Below are positions 10,484 to 18,835 of a DNA stretch of 21,925 nucleotides, piece by piece. A program made the position numbers and the translations under genes. Below the pieces are notes generated by a model. It ran no database searches, was not told the DNA's origin, and worked only from the letters and a program-made list of their open reading frames with translations. Numbering within the stretch: position 1 is the first letter of the stretch; each line of letters begins with the position of its first letter. This DNA is from Mesotaenium endlicherianum. Lineage: Eukaryota; Streptophyta; Zygnematophyceae; Zygnematales; Mesotaeniaceae. The DNA is taken from positions 208,721 to 230,645 of the forward strand of contig WELA01002438.1 of the NCBI GenBank assembly GCA_009602735.1, written 5' to 3'.

Positions 10484-10914
10484 TGTAACGATTTGAGCTT
10501 TTTAGGCGTATTTGGGACGTTTTCCCAATTACCTAAAATACGTTATACTACTTATCATAAGTTATTTGATAAATGATTGCATCACATTGAATTATTCGCC
10601 ACACACGTGTGCCGATTAATTCCCGGTCGATTGGCGAAACGACCGAGATACTATTGCAAAAAGCGTCGTAACGTAATTCGACTACTTCGCAAAAGTACGA
10701 CATAATTATTCATAAAGTTACTTTGAATAATTATGAGATGATAATTTAATTAATCATTGTTTGATTAAGTTATTTTGATTGTCATTATTACGAATAATGG
10801 ACAATCACAGATTTCGGATTACGACTAGTCGTAATACGAAGAAACTGTCGTATCATTAATACGAACAAACAGTCGTAAAGTCAAACGAAACGAAATATGC
10901 AAAGTCGCTTTGCA

Positions 10915-10980
10915 TCCGAGCGGATTCGAACCCGCGACTTTCGTTTGAAACGTTCACACCTAACCGATTGGCCAAAGTAA
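10915..10980 (-). ncRNA. tRNA-like sequence in the LTR, antisense
   Basis: On the minus strand a B-box word GGTTCGAATCC (10932-10922) is preceded by an A-box-like TGGCCAATCGG (10974-10964) at normal tRNA spacing (about 30 nt), with AAAGTCGCGG before the T loop and a CGTTTCAAACG hairpin where the anticodon arm should be. The acceptor stem does not pair and the T stem needs a bulge, so it is not a functional tRNA gene. It could be a tRNA-derived pol III promoter or a relic. The 3' LTR copy (14855-14920) has a mutated B box. Confidence 0.55.
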
Positions 10981-11230
10981 CTTTTTAAAACATGACGAAA
11001 GCATGTGTACGCGACTCCGCGATCAATCGCAACTTTTTCGGAAAGTCGCGAGAACACGAAAACGCCCGTTTGGCGCGAAACGGTTTTTCGGAAACCGTCG
11101 AAAAGTCTCCAAACGGCCAACTGCGCGTTTCGAGCATTCGGCCAAATGCGACACGTCCCTTCGACCGTTTTCGTTGAACATAAACCAGTGCCCTAAATGG
11201 TGACTTGAAGCACTCCAGTGCCTCATGTTG

Positions 11231-11250
11231 TGCAGGTATAAATACCTGCA
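11231..11250 (+). promoter_or_regulatory. LTR TATA box within a palindrome
   Basis: TATAAATA at 11237-11244 flanked by TGCAGG and CCTGCA arms. Likely core promoter of the element. The truncated 3' LTR ends before this position, so only the 5' copy keeps it. Confidence 0.7.
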
Positions 11251-11418
11251 GAGTCATTGTGAGTGCAACTCTCACAAGCACACATTCTACGTTAGTTTTC
11301 ACTTTTGCTCTTTCGAGTATTCGTCAATTTCCACAAATATACAGATTTTCCTCCCACTTGAATTAAATATTCCTTGAATACCGAGGAAAGATCCTCTCGA
11401 AAAACAGAAACGTCACAT

Positions 11419-11430
11419 TGGTATCGGAGC
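11419..11430 (+). promoter_or_regulatory. Primer binding site (initiator tRNA-Met type)
   Basis: TGGTATCGGAGC, one mismatch from TGGTATCAGAGC, the usual complement of the initiator tRNA-Met 3' end in Ty3 and Ty1 elements. It starts one base after the LTR. Confidence 0.88.
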
Positions 11431-11517
11431 CCATCTCGGTTTCTCCAAGGAATTTTTATTTTTTTTAGTGGCTGGAATATAATTTGGGGAAAACATTTTT
11501 GGGGCAATATTTTGTAT

Positions 11518-11575
11518 TGGGAAGGTCACCCATCCCAGTACTGCCCTGACCCCCCGGTCGCTTATCGTGTTTCGA
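11518..11575 (-). ncRNA. 5S rRNA-like fragment, antisense, in Ty3 leader
   Basis: AGGTCACCCATCCCAGTACT at 11523-11542 is the reverse complement of the conserved 3' part of eukaryotic 5S rRNA (AGTACTGGGATGGGTGACCT). Weaker resemblance extends rightward to CGCTTATCG, where 5S would have its AAGCG segment. Short and degenerate outside the core; not a 5S gene. Confidence 0.6.
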
Positions 11576-11619
11576 CGGGAAATTTTTACTCTCTCTTCCG
11601 GGGCTATCTCAGCTTCCAT

Positions 11620-11798
11620 ATGGAGGGCGACAATGGTGCCGCTGCGACTGCTGCCGCTGCTGCCGCCGCCGCTGCAGCTGCTCTTCCCGCTCCTGTCGTC
11701 ACCAACAGCGATGCTGGAGGATTGCCCGCCGAGCCAATCTCGCCGCGCACTTTCCAACAAACCATTTTACAACGCTTCACGGCCTTGACGACTGACAG
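11620..11798 (+). pseudogene. Ty3 gag, N-terminal part
   Basis: Opens at ATG 11620 (MEGDNGAAAT), runs through an alanine tract and a proline-containing linker to FQQTILQRFTAL, a start typical of chromovirus gag in green-lineage genomes. It is interrupted after about 59 codons by the solo LTR at 11799-12300; the frame resumes at 12302. The 200 nt between primer site and ATG form the leader. The ATG is chosen because upstream codons of the frame lie in leader and LTR sequence. Confidence 0.7.
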
Positions 11799-12300
11799 TG
11801 AGTGAAACAGATAGATAAAGTACTTAGTAAAACAGAATACTTTATCTATTCAAGACAAGGATCTTTGAACACAAGTGGTAGCTTCTTGAAAGAGAGATGG
11901 CTTCTTGAAAGTTAATATATTTCTGGATTTTGGCAAGTACAAGAGTGATTCTGGAATGTCTTTCTATGTTCTAGCTCTTGTTTATATACTTGCTACATAA
12001 GTAATTTCTAGGAAGGTGTATGTTGATGTGTTGGCACCCAACACATCCCAAAACTTGCCACCTCTTTCTAGAATAATGTACACATGTCCTTTTGACCTAA
12101 AAATGGCACATCTGACTTTTGCCACATGGAGTTCTTCTAGGTCTTTCCTCTAACTTCGAAAATGCCTTGGAAGGTTCAAAGGACATGAACCAAGTTACTA
12201 GAGTATCTATTCACACTTGACTCCACACCATACTACTTCAAATATATTTGAAAACATTAAAATATATGCAAACTAATGTATAATAACTCAAATCTCTACA
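11799..12300 (+). mobile_element. Solo LTR (or intron) inserted in gag
   Basis: 502 bp beginning TGAGTGAAAC and ending TCTCTACA, with GACAG immediately on both sides (11794-11798 and 12301-12305), as expected for a 5-bp LTR-element target duplication. It contains a TATA-like TTTATATACTTG and the hairpin GATGTGTTGG...CCAACACATC. Because the duplication ends and begins with G, the borders also read GTGAGT and CTACAG, perfect splice sites. An AACTAAT branch-like word lies 24-30 nt before the acceptor. No coding sequence inside. Confidence 0.75.
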
Positions 12301-12301
12301 G

Positions 12302-12450
12302 ACAGTCAAACCATGACACTGGCACTTAGTACTTTGTCCAACGTCATTGGCCGTACAGAAGACCGTGTTAACCTCGCTGAAGCCACTCATACTGAGTTGG
12401 CCGACCTCGTCACTCGCTTCGTTGCTGCCATGGACACTCACCCTTCGATT
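12302..12450 (+). pseudogene. Ty3 gag, continuation
   Basis: Reads SQTMTLALSTLSNVIGRTED and then an acidic/hydrophobic helical segment (LADLVTRFVAAMD), compatible with a gag coiled coil. It ends at about 12450, where gag abruptly becomes the end of RNase H without loss of frame, marking an internal deletion that removed capsid, zinc knuckle, protease and RT. Confidence 0.65.
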
Positions 12451-12636
12451 AGATGGTCTGAGTTCTTGCAACGATTCCACTTTGAGTGGGCGTATCGCCC
12501 AGGCCGCAACAATGTTGCTGATCCTCTAAGTCGAATTCCTCACCACCACTTGATGTTGGGGACTGTTGCGAGCTTGCGAGAACAAAATGGTCAGGTTTCG
12601 AGGGCGGCCACCCTTGATTCTGCTGTACCCCCCTAG
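12451..12636 (+). pseudogene. Ty3 pol: RNase H C-terminus and connection
   Basis: RWSEFLQRFHFEWAYRPGRN followed by NVADPLSRIP is the hallmark C-terminus of Ty3/gypsy RNase H. After about 30 further codons the frame hits TAG at 12634. Everything N-terminal in pol is missing. Confidence 0.9.
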
Positions 12637-12938
12637 ACGTCGGACCGCAACCAGCCTGGTGACGCGGGCATACCCGATTTGGATAGCATGCATAACTCGG
12701 AAATACTTGACCTGCATTAACTATTTCACGAGGGCTATCTCAAAGATCCGTTTTTCCTAGATCTCCAAGGTAGTGGCTTGAACGGTGTAGCCGTAACGAT
12801 GGACAATAAGGATAAAAGGAAAGAACACTCAAACTATTTGTTTGAGGACGGCTTTTGGTGGCACAATGGGCGCATTGCTGTTCCAGAAGGCCGAGTAAGA
12901 CATGTGCTACTACGAGAAGCGCATGACTCTCCTTACTC
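12637..12938 (+). pseudogene. Ty3 pol: linker and integrase zinc-finger start
   Basis: The same frame continues past TAG (12634) and TAA (12718) into GFWWHNGRIAVPEGRVRHVL and REAHDSPYS, the N-terminal histidines of the H2C2 finger. At about 12936-12939 a base appears to be missing and the remaining finger is in another frame. Confidence 0.85.
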
Positions 12939-13535
12939 GGTCATCATGGAATTACCAAAACCACACACTCTTTGCGCCGAGGGTACATTTGGCCGTCCCT
13001 TAAGGTTGATGTTGCCGAGTACATCATCAATTGCGCAACATGTCAGAGGAATAAGCCGAGCAATACGTTGCCCGCTGGGAAGTTGCAACCATTGGAACTT
13101 GCATGTGCTCCTTGGGAAAGCATAAGCCTCGACTTTGTCGTTGACTTGCCTACCACCGATCGAGGACACAATGGGGTGCTAACGATCGTGGATCGTTTCA
13201 CTAAGATGGTACACTTTGTGGCCACTACCCCAGCACTTGATGCCGTCGAGACCGCACATCTCTTCGTAGATCACGTGTTCAAGTTGCATGGCATGCCGAA
13301 AGAAATCATAAGTGTTCGTGACAGTAGATTTACGAGCCAATTCTGGCAGGAAGTTTGTTCGCATTTTGGCACGAAACTTAAGATGTCAACTAGCTTCCAT
13401 CCTCAGACCGATGGTCAGACAGAACAAATGAACCGCGTTCTGCAACAGTTCCTTAGGCATTATGTGAATCCTCGCCAAGACGACTGGGATACCCTTCTTT
13501 CAGTCGCAGAGTTCGCAGTTAATAATGCTTATTAG
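12939..13535 (+). pseudogene. Ty3 integrase core with premature stop
   Basis: GHHGITKT and RRGYIWPSLKVDV lead to the finger cysteines in INCATCQRNKP. The DDE catalytic core follows: Asp in SLDFVVDLP, Asp in SVRDSRFTSQFW and Glu in HPQTDGQTEQMN, at family spacing. The SDRD usually found at the second Asp reads SVRD here. The frame stops at TAG 13533-13535 in NNAY-stop-ESVKETPF, where family members carry Gln; a C-to-T change explains it. Confidence 0.93.
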
Positions 13536-14282
13536 GAAAGTGTTAAGGAAACTCCATTTTTCCTTAACTATGGGCGACATCCGCACACTCCTCTCACGCG
13601 CGTCGTTTACGCTGAGGCGGGGCTGTCAACCATGAGAGTACCAAGTGCACGCCTATTTGTCCATTCTCTTCAAGAGGTGCACAAAAACGCGAAGCTGGCT
13701 TTAGTCGCTGCTCGAGATCGGCAGGAAAAGTTTGCTGACACGCACAGGAGTGAGTTAAGTTTTCAAGTTGGCAATAAAGTATTTTTGCAAACTCAAAACC
13801 TCCAACTCAAGCACCCAGGAAAGCGCAAGCTTCTGCCTCGCTGGGTAGGCCCTTTTATCGTTATGGCAAAGGTTGGACCTGTTGCATACCGACTGGATTT
13901 GCCTAAATCCATGGGGCGAACGCATCCTGTGTTCCATGTCAGTATACTGAAGCTGTTTAGGTCCGATGGCCGCTATCAGCCACAAGCACCGGAATTGGAA
14001 CTCACCGATGATGATAAGGCCTGGGATGTAGAGGAGGTCTTAGGACACCGCTACACTCGTCATAAACCTCCACGCGTGGAGCTTTTGATAAAGTGGCTAG
14101 ATTACGATTCCAGTTGGAACTCATACGTACCTCAGGATGAAATCCTACTTAATTGTAAGGACCTGGTCCAACAATATTGGTTACGATGGGCTGATGCTCA
14201 AAAGCTCTGCGCCGAGGCAAGTGTGCTACCAAGCGCGCTTCGTAAGCCATGGAACAAACGCAAAAGAGACGCGGCCAAGTAA
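13536..14282 (+). pseudogene. Ty3 integrase C-terminus with chromodomain
   Basis: Same frame as the core, after the TAG. ESVKETPFFLNYGRHP, then the GPF/Y module (LLPRWVGPFIV, HPVFHVSILKLF), then a chromodomain at 14022-14180 (WDVEEVLGHR, LLIKWLDYDSSWNSYVP, NCKDLVQQYW). A chromodomain fused to integrase defines chromoviruses and in related elements directs integration to particular histone marks. The Lys/Arg-rich tail WNKRKRDAAK ends the frame. Confidence 0.95.
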
Positions 14283-14370
14283 TCGCTCTTTTGCGTCACT
14301 GTGATGATGCATAGTCCAATCGCTCACCAGTATTTTCCGCTAGTCAAGGCTAGTATCGACACATCTACGA

Positions 14371-14423
14371 CTTAAAAGACGTACGCTTAACGAGGACGTT
14401 AAGTTCTTTTAAGGGGGGAGGAG
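14371..14423 (+). promoter_or_regulatory. Hairpin plus polypurine tract before 3' LTR
   Basis: CTTAAAAGA (14371-14379) pairs with TCTTTTAAG (14405-14413), and CTTAACG (14386-14392) with CGTTAAG (14397-14403) around a 4-nt loop. The stem ends inside the polypurine tract AAGGGGGGAGGAG (14411-14423), which directly precedes the LTR and would prime plus-strand synthesis. Confidence 0.85.
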
Positions 14424-15104
14424 TGTAACGATTTGAGCTTTTTAGGCGTATTTGGGACGTTTTCCCAATTACCTAAAATACGTTATACTATTTATCATAA
14501 GTTATTTGATAAATGATTGCATCACATTGAATTATTCGCCACACACGTGTGCCGATTAATTCCCGGTCGATTGGCGAAACGACCGAGATACTATTGCAAA
14601 AAGCGTCGTAACGTAATTCGACTACTTCGCAAAAGTACGACATAATTATTCATAAAGTTACTTTGAATAATTATGAGATGATAATTTAATTAATCATTGT
14701 TTGATTAAGTTATTTTGATTGTCATTATTACGAATAATGGACAATCACAGATTTCGGATTACGACTAGTCGTAATACGAAGAAACTGTCGTATCATTAAT
14801 ACGAACAAACAGTCGTAAAGTCAAACGAAACGAAATATGCAAAGTCGCTTTGCATCCGAGCGGATTCAAATCCGCGACTTTCGTTTGAAACGTTCACACC
14901 TAACCGATTGGCCAAAGTAACTTTTTAAAACATGACGAAAGCATGTGTACGCGACTCCGCGATCAATTGCAACTTTTTCGGAAAGTCGCGAGAACACGAA
15001 AACGCCCGTTTGGCGCGAAACGATTTTTCGGAAACCGTCGAAAAGTCTCCAAACGGCCAACTGCGCGTTTCGAGCATTCGGCCAAACGCGACACGTCCCT
15101 TCGA
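14424..15104 (+). repeat. Ty3 3' LTR, truncated after 681 bp
   Basis: Matches 10484-11164 without gaps, with six differences, all transitions. The homology stops abruptly at CCCTTCGA, so the TATA box, R and U5 are lost. The next bases are TTAACCACG, which repeats again 13 bp on, and then an inverted fragment of another LTR family. Confidence 0.95.
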
Positions 15105-15111
15105 TTAACCA

Positions 15112-15467
15112 CGGGAGTTAACCACGTTGGTAGGACCTCGGATAACCAAATCCACCGCCATCTCCCATCATCCCGAATCGCCATCCATCATAGGGATGTC
15201 ATCTGGCCATTCATCTAGCCTATCACACTTAGATGCATATCGAGGCAGTTCGCTGCTACCGAGTACGGAAGTCAGCTGGCTGTCAAAGAATGTGTCAGCA
15301 AGCTGACTTAAGTTGACTTCAGCCTGCTGCTTCCGGCTGAGTCATTAAACTGCTATTAAATATAAAGTCCAGCAGACTGACTATTTAACTAGAGTTCAGC
15401 AGGCTGAACATGATTAACTATTTTATTTAAATGAATATTATATCTACTAATATATTGATTCATTACA
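15112..15467 (-). mobile_element. Second LTR family, 5' 356 bp, inverted copy
   Basis: Reverse complement of 17387-17742, same length (356 bp), over 90% identical by eye. It reads TGTAATGAATC from 15467 leftward. It contains TTCAGCCTGCT and AGCAGGCTGAA as an internal inverted repeat. The bases to its right (AAACCGCTCCC) are not a polypurine tract like that before 17387, so this copy is a 5' or solo LTR fragment. Confidence 0.85.
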
Positions 15468-16378
15468 AAACCGCTCCCAACATGACACGTGACACGAAAA
15501 TTCCAAAGAAGTAATTGTGTCGCCGATCGACACGCGTTCACATGCAAGCGTGTTAACTTGCTGGCACCCTCGCCGAGGTAACCCCCCAGCTCCCACGGGA
15601 GCGCTACATAAGTCGGTGCACCTGGTTGGTTCGGCAAGCGTGCAGATAAGCGTGCGTGGACAACGGGCCCACACAAAATCTTGGACGTGCTCATGTGGGG
15701 GAGTTAAGATGTATTCCCATACATCTTATGTGCGTATGAAATGGTGCTTATGCACACATGACGATATGCGTTCATGCACGCTCACTTGCGTATTTGCATG
15801 CAAGCATGACAAGTTTGCATATGAGTGTACATATGTCGTGAAATTTAACCTACAAGTGAGCGACGTGTGCATGGTCATTTCGTTGCATATGTATGCATTT
15901 ACGAGGAGCGTGTGAGAGCTTTTTTATATGAGTGCGTATGAGGGCGCTTAAATGCGTATATATGTGAGGGCGCGGACAAAATGTACAAGATTGATTGAGT
16001 GGACACATAACCATCCCATGGAGGCCACTATGCATGTACAAACATGGCAATATAATCCGCGTTGCAAAGTTCACCATTTCCATTAGGTTACGTTCCTAAT
16101 CATTAATTTGAGAACTCCTTTCAATAAATCACATGTTTTTGTGAACATGCTTAGTAATTATGTTGAGAAAATGCACAATCTACATTATGTCTTAGCTTGT
16201 AGAACATTAGTTTTATAAGTAAATAGATACGCACAATTGATGTAACTCTAATTTTGAAATTTGCCTGTACAATATCTTTTAGCCGCACAGTACAAATTGT
16301 GATACGCCGTATAATCGTACGACGTAAATTACGTATAAATTGATTGCCCTACTCATACCCGGTTCATAAACAGTTTAC
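15463..16378 (+). repeat. Unclassified ~0.9-kb repeat, copy B
   Basis: Direct repeat of copy A at 8725-9645. Differences include short indels (for example near 15782) that break reading frames, and many substitutions. The frame at 15517-15915 has no motif I recognise. Identity ends around 16378. Confidence 0.75.
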
Positions 16379-16587
16379 ATCATGTCGTGCCTAGCCGTAT
16401 CGAGGTCACGGCACGTGTGATGATTTTGCGGACATGTGGTCGATATGTCGGTGGCTCTTCATGCGTGTATGCATTGCTTGGTCGATTGGTCAATGTATTC
16501 CTGCACGTGTGGGATCTACCTGGTCGTTCAACTTTCGCATGTGTGTCAGTGGCAGGTTGCCTGTGGCTGAAATGAATCGACTTACCA
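16379..16587. other. Unassigned spacer
   Basis: No gene. It ends in GAAATGAATCGACTTACC (16569-16586), the same word that borders the inner arms at 10268 and (reversed) near 18090. Confidence 0.5.
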
Positions 16588-17279
16588 ATGAACGATATTA
16601 CCAATGCAGGCCGGATAGATATTAGCAGGCTGAAGGCCAAGCAACCTCTAGCGCGCCCTAAGAAAGGGAGATCAGCAGACTACTCCATGTCTACCAGAGA
16701 GCAGGACAACTTAGTTGACGAGTTTCTTACTCTCTCAGAGGAGGAGGATGAGGGGGATGAGGAAGAAGAACAAGGCAGAGGAGAAGCATCAGGAGCTGGT
16801 ACTCTGGAGACTCAGGAGCACGCAGGGGCACTTCCTAAGGAACCAAGATCAGGTATATGGAACGTGATCTCGGTCATGGAGGCAACTGGACTCCGCACTC
16901 GCTCCCAAGCCCACCTGCCCAAGCAGGGGAAGAAGCTGATCTGACTGTACTTTGCAACAGACACAGGCAGAAATCCCCAGAGGATAGGGGTTTCAGAAGA
17001 GGGCCACGCGGGGTGGCCAGAGGTATGCCGGCCTCCCCCTTCGCTCAGGGACATGTACCTCTTGCCAATGTATTTCAGCATCCTACTGGAATGCCTGTCG
17101 ATGTGGGGATCAACACCCAAGTGGGTGAAGAGCAGGCTCCCATCCTTCGTTCTCCTCGAGGTCCAACTTTAGAACAAACGGGGTTCTTTAGAAGGCCAGC
17201 TGACGAACATAGAGGGCTGTCCAGATCTAGGTCCAGATCTCAGTCTCCTGATTCTGGAGCCCCAGGAACAACCCCCTAA
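16588..17279 (+). pseudogene. Unrecognised ORF pieces of the second LTR element
   Basis: Two overlapping frames, 16588-16944 and 16857-17279. The first has a strongly acidic run after NLVDEFLTLSEEEDEGDEEE. The second ends in an RS-rich tail (GLSRSRSRSQSPDSG) before TAA. They may be one coding region broken by a frameshift between about 16860 and 16944. No protease, RT or integrase motif is visible. Lying directly upstream of a polypurine tract and LTR, they are probably the 3' end of that element's internal region. Function unknown. Confidence 0.45.
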
Positions 17280-17351
17280 AGGCTAAAGGGGCAGTCATTG
17301 GGGGAGGCTGGTCAGGGTCAGTTTACTTATTTCAGACTTCCGCAGTTTAAT

Positions 17352-17386
17352 GTTGTCGAGGCGACAACAAGTTAAGTTGGAGGGAT
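17352..17386 (+). promoter_or_regulatory. Hairpin and polypurine tract of second LTR element
   Basis: GTTGTCG (17352-17358) pairs perfectly with CGACAAC (17362-17368) around AGG. It is followed by AGTTGGAGGGAT and then the LTR start TGTAATG at 17387. This places the strand and 3' end of the element. Confidence 0.7.
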
Positions 17387-17891
17387 TGTAATGAATCAAT
17401 ATATTAGTAGATATCTTATTCATTTATATATAATAGTTAATCATGTTCAGCCTGCTAAGCTCTAGTTAAATAGTCAGTCTGCTGGACTTTATATTTAATA
17501 GCGGTTTAATGACTCAGCCGAAAGCAGCAAGCTAAAGTCAACTCAAGTCAGCTTGTCCACACATTCTTTGACAGCCAGCTGACTTCCGTACTCGGTAGCA
17601 GCGAACTGCCTCGATATGCATCTAAGTGTGATAGGCTAGATGAATGGCCAGATGACATCTCTATGATGGATGGCGATTCGGGATGATGGGAGATGGCGGG
17701 GGATTTGGTTAACCGAGGTCCTACCAACGTGGTTAACTCCCGGGTAGGCGGTGCCATCGCATTGGCCGTTGAACAGTAAACTCATTCCATGTACATATGC
17801 TAGGCATTGCTCTCGAGTTCGGCATTCGGAAACGAGGCCAACTCTTTTGTACAGCTTACTGAGAGAGATCTGAATCCAAGGCAAGAAGCCA
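17387..17891 (+). repeat. 3' LTR of second element (end uncertain)
   Basis: Starts TGTAATGAATC. The first 356 bp are shared with 15112-15467. The LTR may end anywhere from 17742 to 17891. A CA at 17890-17891 directly before the arm sequence is an attractive end but unproven. Confidence 0.65.
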
Positions 17892-18835
17892 TTGATACGC
17901 ACTGTCTTCTAACCTTGCTTATGTAAGAGTTTTACTGATTGCATTATTGATGCTAGTTTTCTCGCATTTGACTTACGATTGTTGTTCACTGCTAGTGTGT
18001 TATCCTTTTGCCGTTTAATCAATTAACGGAAAATCCATAAAGATTACTTGCTGATATAAAGATCTTCATTAATTGTTAATCGCCTATTTGGTAAGTCGAT
18101 TCATTTTAGGTTTGCCTCTGACAATGTTTATCCCCGTCCGGGCGCAGCGCGAACGAAACCTGCCGGCGGCCTGGATCGGCCTGGATCAGCCTGGATCTTG
18201 TTTTGGATCGTTTCGCACACGTGGGCGATGATCGTATGGCAATTTGGGCTCAAACATGTGAATGGCTCGCGCTCTCGTACATGCATATTGTATGAATTTC
18301 CGTGACATTCGATCAGGTACGGTCCTGTGGTGTGCTGCAGTGAGAAACTGGTCGCTGGGGTCTGGGCACTGGCCAACTGTGGCGTAGAGGCAGGGACACA
18401 AAGGTGCCCTTTTTGGGGGGTGGCATCGCTTCAAATTCTGCCTACACTCTTCACGTAAATTATCCTCCTGACTTGGATCCAAGCTTTGGGGTTTTTTGTG
18501 AAGAGTTTTAAAATTGAAGCTTTCAGAAACATTAGAACTTCAAAAGAAATATATATTCTGCTCGTATATGGTCACTGAAATTGGCCACATGTTCACTTCA
18601 ATTTTTGGCTTAAAAAGGACTGGCAAAAGACATTTGTGTGGAGATAGTTCTCACGACTTAAACGTTAGATAACTGAAAGTGCTTGACGACATTTGTAGTA
18701 CAAAGTATACCGCAGCAAAACAAGTTCAGGACAAAAAAGTGGCATTTTTGTCCAAATTGGCAGAATCTGTACATTTCTGTCCAATCTGCACAAACCGATG
18801 GTGAAGTTGGAATAGCGGTGCAAATTGATGCTAAA
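17891..18835 (-). repeat. Right inverted arm
   Basis: In reverse complement it carries, from the outside in, 18835-18700 (matching 8100-8225), 18480-18117 (matching 8465-8728) and 18108-17891 (matching 10267-10483). Unlike the left arm, the last two blocks are contiguous here: the 1.5 kb at 8729-10266 is absent. About 105 bp at roughly 18276-18390 are present here and missing on the left. Confidence 0.8.

Larger units (their letters stand above)
10484..11417 (+). repeat. Ty3 5' LTR (934 bp)
   Basis: Begins TGTAACG and ends CGTCACA one base before the primer site. A TATAAATA box at 11237-11244 lies inside a near-palindrome at 11231-11250, so U3 ends shortly after it. U3 contains perfect or near-perfect hairpins at 10701-10735 (12-bp stem) and 10776-10807 (14-bp stem with one bulge), and an antisense tRNA-like segment at 10915-10980. 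Confidence 0.92.
10484..15104 (+). mobile_element. Defective Ty3/gypsy chromovirus
   Basis: LTR retrotransposon read left to right: 5' LTR 10484-11417, primer site 11419-11430, gag from 11620, pol remnants to 14282 ending in a chromodomain, polypurine tract 14411-14423, and 3' LTR from 14424 truncated at 15104. Capsid, protease, reverse transcriptase and most of RNase H are absent. Integrase has a frameshift near 12938 and a TAG at 13533. The first 681 bp of the two LTRs align without gaps and differ at six sites, so insertion was recent. A solo LTR sits inside gag. It is dead for autonomous transposition. No target duplication can be tested because the right end is lost. Confidence 0.93.

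Noticed and set aside
10915..10980. Functional tRNA gene
   Set aside because: Acceptor ends do not pair and the T stem needs a bulge; kept only as tRNA-like.
8725..16378. Repeat copies A and B as the two LTRs of one element
   Set aside because: They are in direct orientation, but I see no primer site after A nor polypurine tract before B, and the contents between them are other nested elements.
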